Below, one piece after another: positions 7,210 to 12,309 of a stretch of 25,691 nt of DNA (positions within the stretch are counted from its first letter, which is position 1; the number at the start of each line of letters is the position of its first letter). The translations under genes and the position numbers were made by a program. The stretch is from positions 1 to 25,691 of IMG/VR virus record IMGVR_UViG_3300035145_001975. One strand, 5' to 3'. The stretch comes from a virus. The notes under the pieces are model-generated. The model was given only the letters and a program-made list of their open reading frames with translations, made no database searches and was not told the origin of the DNA.

Positions 7210-7704
7210 TCAATCAATTACAGTGACCTCGGAGACAAATTGACCCACGGCACTTGTACCAGCTCCACCAGCAGTTACGGTTAGTACACCTGCACTGGTC
7301 ACAGTACCAGCTAGTGAACCAGCAGTTCCAGCTGTGTAAGAAGTAACCGAACCGAAGTTAGGAATATCTCCTACAGTAGCTGCACTAGTTGGAACTGCAT
7401 CGCCTTGGGTATAAGATTGACTGAAACTAAATGCTGCTCCAGCGGTGTCTTGTGTTGCTGCAATAGTTCCTGGAGAATATACACCAGAGGTGATAGTACC
7501 AGCAGAAACTGTGTTTGCAGTCGAACCGTCCGTAGTATCAATATTTGAACCTGAAATACTGAACGAGGAACCGATTCTCGTGGCAGTAGAACGCGCTGCG
7601 TCTACGTTAAGTTGAACACTCGAAGAGTGTTTAGTAACAAGTCCACCAGCCATAGCAGGTGATGTCATCAGAAGCATTCCAAAAGCTGCAATTGCTTTTT
7701 TCAT
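7210..7704 (-). CDS. Exported low-complexity protein (164 aa)
   Basis: First gene of the minus-strand trio. It has a classical signal peptide (MKKAIAAFGMLLMTSPAMA) and then a Gly/Ser/Thr/Ala/Val-rich mature chain with almost no Lys, Arg or Cys, as in beta-rich adhesive or virion decoration proteins. The block DTAGAAFSFSQSY is shared in degenerate form with the next gene. The reading frame is intact and the transcript starts in the 7705-7786 region, which it shares divergently with the gene at 7787. Function unknown; export to the periplasm or cell surface is inferred from the signal. Confidence 0.78.
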   Translation of the reverse strand: MKKAIAAFGMLLMTSPAMAGGLVTKHSSSVQLNVDAARSTATRIGSSFSISGSNIDTTDGSTANTVSAGTITSGVYSPGTIAATQDTAGAAFSFSQSYTQGDAVPTSAATVGDIPNFGSVTSYTAGTAGSLAGTVTSAGVLTVTAGGAGTSAVGQFVSEVTVID

Positions 7705-7735
7705 TTGATCTAAATTTTACCACGTACTATTTAGC

Positions 7736-7764
7736 TTGACAGCTCATGTCTGTTGTGATACAAT
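7736..7764 (+). promoter_or_regulatory. Sigma70-type early promoter TTGACA-N17-TACAAT
   Basis: A perfect -35 hexamer lies at 7736-7741, 17 nt before TACAAT at 7759-7764, in the divergent intergenic region upstream of ATG 7787. It is a near-consensus host-type promoter, expected to work early with host RNA polymerase. Confidence 0.8.
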
Positions 7765-7786
7765 TGTGACCAGTTGCTACTCAACT

Positions 7787-8020
7787 ATGTCTGAAGACTG
7801 GCGCTACAGTGATGACCGTATGGATGCCCGTGCTAGGGTATATGCTATCCTGCTCAAGAAATTTGGATCCGAGCTCAACCCAGATGGATCCCCTGTTCAT
7901 AGTCAGAAAGGTATCATGGAGTGCTGTCATGACTGGGTGTCGCAAGGCAACGTGAGGTCAGATGGCATTGTGGCATACTACAAGGCATATTATGCACCAA
8001 AGACCCTTGACGCTGCATAA
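7787..8020 (+). CDS. Hypothetical early protein (77 aa)
   Basis: It begins MSEDWRYSDDRMDARARVYA, and the middle has HSQKGIMECCHDWV with a Cys-Cys-His cluster. No signal or membrane segment is present. ATG 7787 is chosen because it follows the strong promoter at 7736-7764; upstream in-frame codons would fall inside that promoter. The combination of a small soluble protein and a host-like promoter suggests early expression and possible host takeover (inference). No family recognised. Confidence 0.72.
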   Translation: MSEDWRYSDDRMDARARVYAILLKKFGSELNPDGSPVHSQKGIMECCHDWVSQGNVRSDGIVAYYKAYYAPKTLDAA

Positions 8021-8023
8021 ATA
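8016..8023 (+). promoter_or_regulatory. T4-late-like promoter box CATAAATA
   Basis: CATAAATA overlaps the TAA stop 8018-8020 and lies 33 nt before ATG 8057. Confidence 0.35.
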
Positions 8024-8056
8024 ATCTGGTAACATGACTTCGTTATCACTTCACAC

Positions 8057-8362
8057 ATGACGTATCCTGCTCCCGCTTACCTAGAAGACGATCCCTGGTT
8101 TGGACCTGCATACTACAGTGAGAAGCAGGAGATTATAAAAGCAAAATACGATCTCTGTGTAGCAGAACATCTACTGCTAGCAGAAGAAACCACTGGTGTT
8201 CCTTCTGACATTCACGAAAGAATGTATCAGATTGCCACTGGTGGTGGTAAAACTACTACTCAACTAGACCCCATGCCACAACTTGGTGGTGGATCAGAAC
8301 AGATTCAATCTGGTCCTGGTGGTTGGATGTCTGGGACAGGGTTTCAACAAGTTTCTAGTTGA
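8057..8362 (+). CDS. Hypothetical protein (101 aa)
   Basis: It begins MTYPAPAYLEDDPWFGPAYY. The helical middle (EIIKAKYDLCVAEHLLLAEE) is followed by a Gly/Gln/Pro-rich tail. No signal or membrane segment is present. Its TGA stop (8360-8362) overlaps the -35 of the tmRNA promoter. I recognise no domain. Confidence 0.7.
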   Translation: MTYPAPAYLEDDPWFGPAYYSEKQEIIKAKYDLCVAEHLLLAEETTGVPSDIHERMYQIATGGGKTTTQLDPMPQLGGGSEQIQSGPGGWMSGTGFQQVSS

Positions 8363-8387
8363 CAACCATTGAACACTGTGGTAATAT
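8359..8387 (+). promoter_or_regulatory. Sigma70-type promoter of tmRNA/tRNA block, TTGACA-N17-TAATAT
   Basis: TTGACA at 8359-8364 and TAATAT at 8382-8387 are 17 nt apart. The predicted start (about 8394) lies just upstream of the tmRNA acceptor piece. No other strong promoter is seen before tRNA-Val, so the tmRNA and the first two tRNAs are probably one precursor. Confidence 0.8.
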
Positions 8388-8393
8388 ATACAG

Positions 8394-8653
8394 TGTTCAA
8401 GAGGTTGCAAAGTCTGTTGTACTGGACAGGGGTTCGATTCCCCTCACCTCCACTCATGGGGGTGCCATGGTTTCGACAGGGCAAAAAGGTTGTAACTGTT
8501 GACGGAACAAAACCATAGATGCAAACACATCTGACTCCGCAGCGAACAACATCGTTGCATTCTCCCGCACTCGCGAACTCGCGACTGCCTGAATGGGAGA
8601 TGGGGGATAGATCATCCTTCTAATCCAACTGATCCTTTGGGGTGCAATGCCCC
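8394..8653 (+). ncRNA. ssrA: Circularly permuted two-piece tmRNA
   Basis: Ribosome-rescue RNA with cyanobacterial (permuted) layout. The acceptor piece comes first: T-arm AGGGG-TTCGATT-CCCCT (8428-8444) and the 3' acceptor strand CACCTCC (8445-8451) with discriminator A8452. A 5-nt linker CTCAT follows, then the coding piece starting GGGGGTG (8458-8464), which pairs over 7 bp with CACCTCC (one G-U). The hallmark D-loop sequence GGTTTCGACAGG follows at 8469-8480. The tag frame (8542-8592) reads ANNIVAFSRTRELATA-stop. CTCCC in the tag pairs with GGGAG just after the stop. CCA is not encoded. A hairpin (GGGGT/GCCCC) at 8639-8653 ends the block. The exact mature ends are estimates. The tag start resembles marine Synechococcus/Prochlorococcus tags, which points to host origin. 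Confidence 0.9.
8542..8592 (+). other. tmRNA proteolysis-tag reading frame
   Basis: GCG to TGA gives ANNIVAFSRTRELATA. The preceding in-frame codon is GCA, so the resume codon could be one triplet upstream, which would add an Ala. The ANNIV-FSR start is typical of marine cyanobacterial tags. The C-terminus, which ClpXP-type proteases read, ends ATA instead of the usual LAA, VAA or similar. Confidence 0.85.
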
Positions 8654-8658
8654 TTTAT

Positions 8659-8732
8659 GTCTTGGTAGCTCAGCTGGATAGAGCAACTGTCTTCTAAACA
8701 GTCGGTCGCAGGTTCGAGTCCTGCCCAAGACG
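8659..8732 (+). tRNA. tRNA-Arg(UCU)
   Basis: Complete cloverleaf: acceptor GTCTTGG/CCAAGAC, D-arm GCTC/GAGC, anticodon arm ACTGT-CTTCTAA-ACAGT with anticodon TCT, T-arm GCAGG-TTCGAGT-CCTGC, discriminator G. CCA is not encoded. It reads AGA/AGG codons, which are common in this window. Confidence 0.95.
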
Positions 8733-8736
8733 CCTC

Positions 8737-8810
<74 letters not shown>

Positions 8811-8823
8811 GTGTTAAATCCTC

Positions 8824-9156
8824 ATGAAAAAGAAACTTAAAAGACTTCTGCAGAAACCATTGCGATTCCACCATCAGGATATACACGAAGAGTTAGCACT
8901 AATTAGAGTGGCAATAGACAATGTTAAGTATCAGATGCAAGAATTGCGGGAAGCAATTAGAGAGTCATCCAACAAAGATGAAGAGTTGCGGGTGCCCGAA
9001 CCTTACGAGCATCCGTGGGACCAACATATCAGGGAAGGATCTGTCTCTGGTAGAGATTCTAACGAGTCCCCAAAAGCAAAAGTCTACACCGAGTCTATCA
9101 CCACAAGACTTGGTTTTTCAGGAGGAGAGGCGACAACGCAAGGTCCGACGAATTGA
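8824..9156 (+). CDS. Possible small coiled-coil protein overlapping zinc-ribbon gene
   Basis: 110 codons from ATG 8824, just after tRNA-Val. The first half is basic and then a regular amphipathic helix (LALIRVAIDNVKYQMQELRE). The second half is low in structure and overlaps, in another frame, the better-supported gene at 8921. Either both genes are real with a 236-nt overlap, or only the N-terminal part reflects an ancestral gene. Without the overlap, the 97 nt before 8921 would be non-coding. Confidence 0.4.
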   Translation: MKKKLKRLLQKPLRFHHQDIHEELALIRVAIDNVKYQMQELREAIRESSNKDEELRVPEPYEHPWDQHIREGSVSGRDSNESPKAKVYTESITTRLGFSGGEATTQGPTN

Positions 9157-9172
9157 TTTTGAGGAGCGTTGA
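8921..9172 (+). CDS. Zinc-ribbon-like small cyanophage/cyanobacterial protein
   Basis: An 83 aa protein beginning MLSIRCKNCGKQLESHP, with CxxC then CGC about 15 residues later (KSCGCPN), a plausible metal-binding knuckle. SGKDLSLVEIL and a charged C-terminus (EERRQRKVRRIDFEER) follow. This pattern of an N-terminal Cys knuckle with a C-terminal KVRxxDFE block is one I recognise from small conserved proteins of marine cyanobacteria and their phages; the function is unknown. The gene lies between tRNA-Val and tRNA-Pro. Confidence 0.75.
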   Translation: MLSIRCKNCGKQLESHPTKMKSCGCPNLTSIRGTNISGKDLSLVEILTSPQKQKSTPSLSPQDLVFQEERRQRKVRRIDFEER

Positions 9173-9181
9173 CTCCTTTAA

Positions 9182-9255
9182 CGGGGTGTAGCTTAGCTTG
9201 GTAGAGCGCCCGCTTTGGGAGCGGGAGGTCGTAGGTTCAAATCCTATCACCCCGA
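9182..9255 (+). tRNA. tRNA-Pro(UGG)
   Basis: Acceptor CGGGGTG/CACCCCG, D-region TAGCTTAGCTTGGTAGAGC, anticodon loop TTTGGGA with anticodon TGG on a CCGC/GCGG stem, T-arm GTAGG-TTCAAAT-CCTAT, discriminator A. CCA is not encoded. It lies 9 nt after the zinc-ribbon gene and 30 nt before talC. Confidence 0.95.
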
Positions 9256-9285
9256 TTGGTACACTTACCAACATTTTTACTAATC

Positions 9286-9933
9286 ATGCAAATTTTTCTA
9301 GATACAGCAGACTACAACGAGATTGCTGATCGTTACGTAACTGGTCTCATCTCTGGTATCACCACCAACCCTACGCTTGTGCGTAAATCTGGTGTGAGTT
9401 ACTATGATTTTATTGGAACACTTTCAAAAGACTTTGCCTTTGAAAGTATTTCTGCAGAAGTTGATGGACAGACTGCAGCAGAAATGATCGACAATGCACA
9501 ACGTTATATTGACATTGGTCCTGAAGTTACAATTAAACTGCCTCTCACTAGAGAGGGATTAATTGCATGTAAAGATCTGTCTGGTAAGGGTATCAAAACT
9601 AATGTTACCCTGTGTTTCTCTGCTGCTCAAGCAGCACTTGCTGGTCTTGCTGGTGCTACCTACATCTCTCCATTTGTAGGTCGCATGAACGACAACAGCT
9701 GCAGCGGTGTTGAACTGGTCCGTGCCATCTCTGGTCTGTATTGCACACAGCAAATCGGAACCAAAGTTCTTGCTGCCAGTTTGCGAGATGTCCACCACGT
9801 CTCCCGTTGCTTGCTCTATGGTGCTAGTGTAGTCACACTTCCAACCAAGGTATTTGACAAGATGTATGATCACGTCCTGACTGACGCTGGTCTAAATATT
9901 TTCGCACAAGATTTCCAGAACCTCAAAGCATGA
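9286..9933 (+). CDS. talC: Transaldolase (TalC/fructose-6-phosphate aldolase family)
   Basis: 215 aa, beginning MQIFLDTADYNEIA. Family landmarks are GITTNPTLVRKSG, VTIKLPLT with the Schiff-base Lys (K84), TNVTLCFSAAQA, YISPFVGRMND and AASLRDV. It catalyses dihydroxyacetone transfer in the pentose phosphate pathway. In cyanophages it is an auxiliary gene thought to push host carbon toward NADPH and ribose for dNTP synthesis. It is a compact (about 215 aa) form, not the longer host TalB. The start is ATG 9286; upstream in-frame codons run back into tRNA-Pro. Its stop overlaps the glutaredoxin start. Confidence 0.97.
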   Translation: MQIFLDTADYNEIADRYVTGLISGITTNPTLVRKSGVSYYDFIGTLSKDFAFESISAEVDGQTAAEMIDNAQRYIDIGPEVTIKLPLTREGLIACKDLSGKGIKTNVTLCFSAAQAALAGLAGATYISPFVGRMNDNSCSGVELVRAISGLYCTQQIGTKVLAASLRDVHHVSRCLLYGASVVTLPTKVFDKMYDHVLTDAGLNIFAQDFQNLKA

Positions 9934-10175
9934 CATTCACCATCTATTCAAAGCACGGTTGCCGCTATTGTGAGCAGATCAGATTGCTTTTTGAATTGAA
10001 TGAGTTCAAGTTTGTAGAGTATCGTTTAGGTAGAGACTTCACTGGTGCTGACTTCTATAGTCTGTTTGGGGAGGGAACAACCTTCCCACAAGTTCTTATG
10101 GACAAGAAGCATCTAGGTGGATGCACAGAAACTATCAAGTATCTTCAAGAACAAAATATTTGTTGCAACGTATGA
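9930..10175 (+). CDS. Glutaredoxin (CRYC)
   Basis: An 81 aa protein with the thioredoxin-fold pattern TIYSKHGCRYCEQ (active-site CxxC), a central TTFPQV with the conserved cis-Pro and then GGCTETIKYL matching the GG-DD/E glutathione-binding region. It probably reduces NrdA disulfides or other phage/host targets. It overlaps talC by 4 nt (ATGA) and the next gene by 4 nt. It ends with an extra NICCNV bearing two Cys, which is unusual for a minimal glutaredoxin. Confidence 0.9.
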   Translation: MTFTIYSKHGCRYCEQIRLLFELNEFKFVEYRLGRDFTGADFYSLFGEGTTFPQVLMDKKHLGGCTETIKYLQEQNICCNV

Positions 10176-10396
10176 AACAAGTAGAAGAAATGCGTGAGGT
10201 TAGCGAAGAAGAGTTTCAAGCTAACTTCGATAACTACATGGATCTGATTGAGAATCAGGGTGAGCACTTCCTAGTTCGTCGCCCTGATGGCAGTGCAGTC
10301 ATCGCAGCACCGATCACAGAAGAGATCGAACCACTGCTTGACATTATGCCTGACTTGCCTTATGATGATGACGTTCCTGGAGATCCCTCCTACTAA
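10172..10396 (+). CDS. Phd/YefM antitoxin-like small protein
   Basis: A 74 aa protein from ATG 10172 (ATGA overlap with glutaredoxin). Residues 7-40 follow the Phd/YefM N-terminal pattern: REVSEEEFQANFDNYMDLIE, then GEHFLVRRPDGSAVIAAP. This is the helix, the hinge, and the strand pair with xITRxGxxxAVLxP character. The C-terminal half is very acidic and Pro-rich (LDIMPDLPYDDDVPGDP), unlike DNA-bound antitoxins, and no known toxin lies next to it. It may be an anti-host or autoregulatory protein; assignment is by motif only. Confidence 0.6.
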   Translation: MKQVEEMREVSEEEFQANFDNYMDLIENQGEHFLVRRPDGSAVIAAPITEEIEPLLDIMPDLPYDDDVPGDPSY

Positions 10397-10635
10397 TGAA
10401 AATTCTGCTTGAGCGTTTCCCCTACCGCTACGTTGAGTGTGGTACACTGGAAACCAACGGGATGCCTGACTTTCGTATTCAAAAAGCACACGAGTACACC
10501 AAGCGGTACTCTGACATGTACCTCTGTGACAATGCCATGCAAATGACTATTGCCATGGAAGACTTCGAGTATACGAAGTGGTTGGATCCCGAAACTGTCC
10601 CTTGTTACATCAAAGATAATGTCTCGTCTTACTGA
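10396..10635 (+). CDS. Hypothetical protein (79 aa)
   Basis: It begins MKILLERFPYRYVECGTLET and has a mixed alpha/beta look, rich in Tyr and Met. The start shares one base with the stop of the Phd-like gene, and the end overlaps the next gene by 17 nt. It sits where a toxin partner would be, but I see no RelE, Doc or PIN motif. Function unknown. Confidence 0.7.
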   Translation: MKILLERFPYRYVECGTLETNGMPDFRIQKAHEYTKRYSDMYLCDNAMQMTIAMEDFEYTKWLDPETVPCYIKDNVSSY

Positions 10636-11023
10636 AGCAAAAGAACTAGTGCGCCAGGAACTGCTGGAAGCACTGCAGAACAAGAGTGGTGACTCTGTTC
10701 GTGATCTCTTCGAGATCTATGACAAACTGCGTACCATGGCACCTATCGAAACTGGGATGGTTATCAATTTTCCCAGTGAGTATCCATCTTATGATGAGTC
10801 TGCTTACAACTTCGAGTTGCAGTCTGATTATCTGAATGCTACTAACGTAGAAACCTTTGGTGCTGCAGCTGCTGGTCCTGTCAACATTCCTTTCGGTGGT
10901 ATCGGTGAGGATGTGCTAGACTTTGGTGGTGATACCATCATCTCTGGTGCAGACGGTGTGGATACCATCACCTTCAATACCGATGAGAAGGGTGAGGATA
11001 ACGACACAATTAGTCTTGGATAG
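10619..11023 (+). CDS. Hypothetical protein with Asp/Gly-rich repeated tail
   Basis: 134 aa from ATG 10619. The N-terminal helix is MSRLTEAKELVRQELLEAL. The tail carries three short related strands, GGDTIISG, GVDTITFN and DNDTISLG, which suggests a beta-rich, possibly Ca-binding or structural end; they are not canonical RTX nonapeptides. An in-frame ATG at 10550 lies within the previous gene and is unlikely. The stop falls inside the first copy of the repeat that continues downstream. Confidence 0.7.
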   Translation: MSRLTEAKELVRQELLEALQNKSGDSVRDLFEIYDKLRTMAPIETGMVINFPSEYPSYDESAYNFELQSDYLNATNVETFGAAAAGPVNIPFGGIGEDVLDFGGDTIISGADGVDTITFNTDEKGEDNDTISLG

Positions 11024-11100
11024 ACTCTAAACTTACCCTGGTGGAGCTGGGTAGATTCGTCTGCTGGTCCAGTCTCGGATAGACTATAAACTTGCCCTGG
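11012..11100 (+). repeat. Tandem duplication, two 30-nt copies 59 nt apart
   Basis: Copies at 11012-11041 and 11071-11100 share 27 of 30 positions, with the core GGATAGACT-N-TAAACTT-N-CCCTGG. The first copy spans the 3' end and stop of the preceding gene; the second is non-coding. Each is followed by a small hairpin (AGA-TTCG-TCT at about 11053; GGGTC-CCA-GACCC at 11108-11120). Confidence 0.8.
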
Positions 11101-11239
11101 TCGGGATGGGTCCCAGACCCCTCGGGTTTCTTGCTTCTCCATAAAAGCAAGTGGTGCGGGTGATTGTTGCCGCCTGGTTTCTTGTTTCCAGTGAAAGAAC
11201 AAGTGGCGAGCCTAGGGAGAAGTAACGCTCTCCCACCCT
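11101..11239 (+). other. Hairpin-rich non-coding stretch, candidate structured RNA
   Basis: No plausible gene on the + strand. Successive hairpins: GGGTC/GACCC (11108-11120); CTTGCTT/AAGCAAG (about 11130-11151); CTTGTT/AACAAG (about 11180-11202), a diverged second copy of the preceding one, both within GGTTTCTTG...CAAGTGG; and GGGAGA/TCTCCC (11215-11234). It lies directly upstream of tRNA-Gly. It could be a processed leader, a small RNA or decayed RNA genes. Confidence 0.5.
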
Positions 11240-11311
11240 GCGGAGTTAGTTCAGCGGTAGAACGCTATCCTTCCAAGTTAGATGTCGTCGGTTCGATTCC
11301 GATACTCCGCT
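11240..11311 (+). tRNA. tRNA-Gly(UCC)
   Basis: Acceptor GCGGAGT/ACTCCGC, D-arm GTTC/GAAC, anticodon arm CTATC-CTTCCAA-GTTAG (one T-T mismatch) with anticodon TCC, T-loop TTCGATT, discriminator T. CCA is not encoded. It is separate from the other tRNAs and preceded by the hairpin-rich stretch. Confidence 0.93.
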
Positions 11312-11339
11312 TTAGTGCAGAGAAAGTGTCACAAGGGTA

Positions 11340-11369
11340 TTGACTTTTGTAACTTTTCTGTGCTATATA
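11340..11369 (+). promoter_or_regulatory. Sigma70-type promoter TTGACT-N18-TATATA
   Basis: TTGACT at 11340-11345 and TATATA at 11364-11369, upstream of the exported protein gene at 11401, whose start has AGGA 9 nt before it. Confidence 0.65.
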
Positions 11370-11400
11370 CCTACTGTCCAACAAATTTAGGAAAACAAAC

Positions 11401-11775
11401 ATGATCAAAACTGCTTTCGCTGCTGCCGCTGCAGCTGTTGCTTTCGCTGCTCCTGGTGCTGCCCTGGCAGGACCCTACGTTAACGTAGAGGCAAATTCTG
11501 GTTTCACTGGCTCGGACTACACTGGAACCACGACAGACGCTCACGTAGGCTACTCTGGAACCACTGGTGTGGTTGACTGGTACGTTCAAGGCGGTGCTAG
11601 CTACGTCTCCCCTGACGGTGGTTCTGATGACACCGTTCCTTCTGGTAAGGCAGGTGCATCCATCGCTGCCACCGAGGCACTGTCGGTATATGGTGAGGTC
11701 TCCTTCATCGGATCAGGTGATGACGACATCGATCGTGGTTATGGTACAAAGGTCGGTGCTACCTGGTCCTTCTGA
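11401..11775 (+). CDS. Mini outer-membrane beta-barrel-like protein A
   Basis: A 124 aa protein with an Ala-rich signal peptide cleaved near ALA|GPYV. The mature chain has alternating polar and hydrophobic strands (WYVQGGASYVSP, LSVYGEVSFIG) and ends in Phe (GATWSF), the typical outer-membrane C-terminal signal. It is paralogous to the gene at 11937: YVQGGASYVSPDGGSDDT aligns with YVEGGIGLTAPDAGEDET. The likely location is the host outer membrane or periplasm. At this length it would be half a porin or a small barrel. It has its own promoter upstream and a terminator downstream. Confidence 0.7.
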   Translation: MIKTAFAAAAAAVAFAAPGAALAGPYVNVEANSGFTGSDYTGTTTDAHVGYSGTTGVVDWYVQGGASYVSPDGGSDDTVPSGKAGASIAATEALSVYGEVSFIGSGDDDIDRGYGTKVGATWSF

Positions 11776-11800
11776 TAGTTCCTGTCGATACACACATCTT

Positions 11801-11826
11801 GACCCCCTAACATGGGGGTCTTTTTT
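11801..11826 (+). terminator. Intrinsic terminator
   Basis: GACCCCC-TAACAT-GGGGGTC followed by TTTTTT, 25 nt after the barrel-like gene A. Confidence 0.92.
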
Positions 11827-11833
11827 ATGCCCT

Positions 11834-11893
11834 CTTGGGTAAAGCTTTAACTAACCTTTACCCAAGAAAACCTTAAGCGTGTTAAAATATACC
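11834..11893 (+). promoter_or_regulatory. Pho-box-like element within an 11-bp inverted repeat, plus -10
   Basis: TTTAACTA (11846-11853), 3 nt, TTTACCCA (11857-11864) match the cyanobacterial Pho box direct-repeat pattern YTTAAYYW-N3-YTTAAYYW at 8/8 and 7/8. The region is also a perfect inverted repeat, CTTGGGTAAAG (11834-11844) and CTTTACCCAAG (11856-11866), with an 11-nt centre. A -10-like TATACC lies at 11888-11893 with no good -35, as expected of an activator-dependent promoter. It precedes the barrel-like gene B and pstS. Confidence 0.6.
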
Positions 11894-11894
11894 T

Positions 11895-11914
11895 GGATCA
11901 AAATTCATTGATCC
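11895..11914 (+). other. 5' leader hairpin GGATCAA/TTGATCC
   Basis: A perfect 7-bp inverted repeat with a 6-nt loop just downstream of the predicted start site, 22 nt before ATG 11937. It may protect the mRNA or serve as an operator. No T-run follows. Confidence 0.5.
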
Positions 11915-11936
11915 GTATTTCACAAAGGAATTACAA

Positions 11937-12299
11937 ATGAAAGCAATCGCTCTTGCCGCACTGGCAGCATCTGCACTGGCGACACCTGCCCTTGCAGGAC
12001 CCTATGTAGAGTCCAAGCACGAATTCAAAGGAACTGATGAAGACTTCTCGAAGGCAGTTCATCAGGGTCGTGTTGGTTATGAATTTGAAAAGGTTGGACC
12101 CTTCAAACCATATGTAGAAGGTGGTATTGGTCTGACAGCACCTGACGCTGGTGAAGATGAAACCTTCTACGCTCTGGAAGTAGGTAGTAAGGTTAAAATC
12201 ACTGACAAGTTCAGTGCATATGGTAAGTGGGAAAACATCTTCCAAGAAGATGACACCCGTGACTGGAAAGTTGAAGTCGGCACCAAGTACAAGTTCTGA
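11937..12299 (+). CDS. Mini outer-membrane beta-barrel-like protein B
   Basis: A 120 aa paralogue of the gene at 11401. The signal peptide ends ALA|GPYV, strands such as PYVEGGIGLTAP, YALEVGSKVKI and FSAYGKWENIF follow, and the terminal Phe is in GTKYKF. AAGGAA lies 7 nt before the ATG. It is 10 nt from pstS and under the Pho-box-like element, so a role in phosphate uptake across the outer membrane (porin-like) is an attractive inference. A non-porin barrel or adhesin cannot be excluded. Confidence 0.7.
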   Translation: MKAIALAALAASALATPALAGPYVESKHEFKGTDEDFSKAVHQGRVGYEFEKVGPFKPYVEGGIGLTAPDAGEDETFYALEVGSKVKITDKFSAYGKWENIFQEDDTRDWKVEVGTKYKF

Positions 12300-12309
12300 T
12301 ATCTGAATT

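Noticed and set aside
9159-9180. AGGAG/CTCCT hairpin before tRNA-Pro as a terminator
   Set aside because: Only 5 bp, short T-run of three, and it would cut off the tRNA; not convincing.
11041-11120. Possible degenerate tRNA in the repeat region
   Set aside because: No T-loop TTCRA with flanking stem and no 7-bp acceptor; better described as a duplicated hairpin element.
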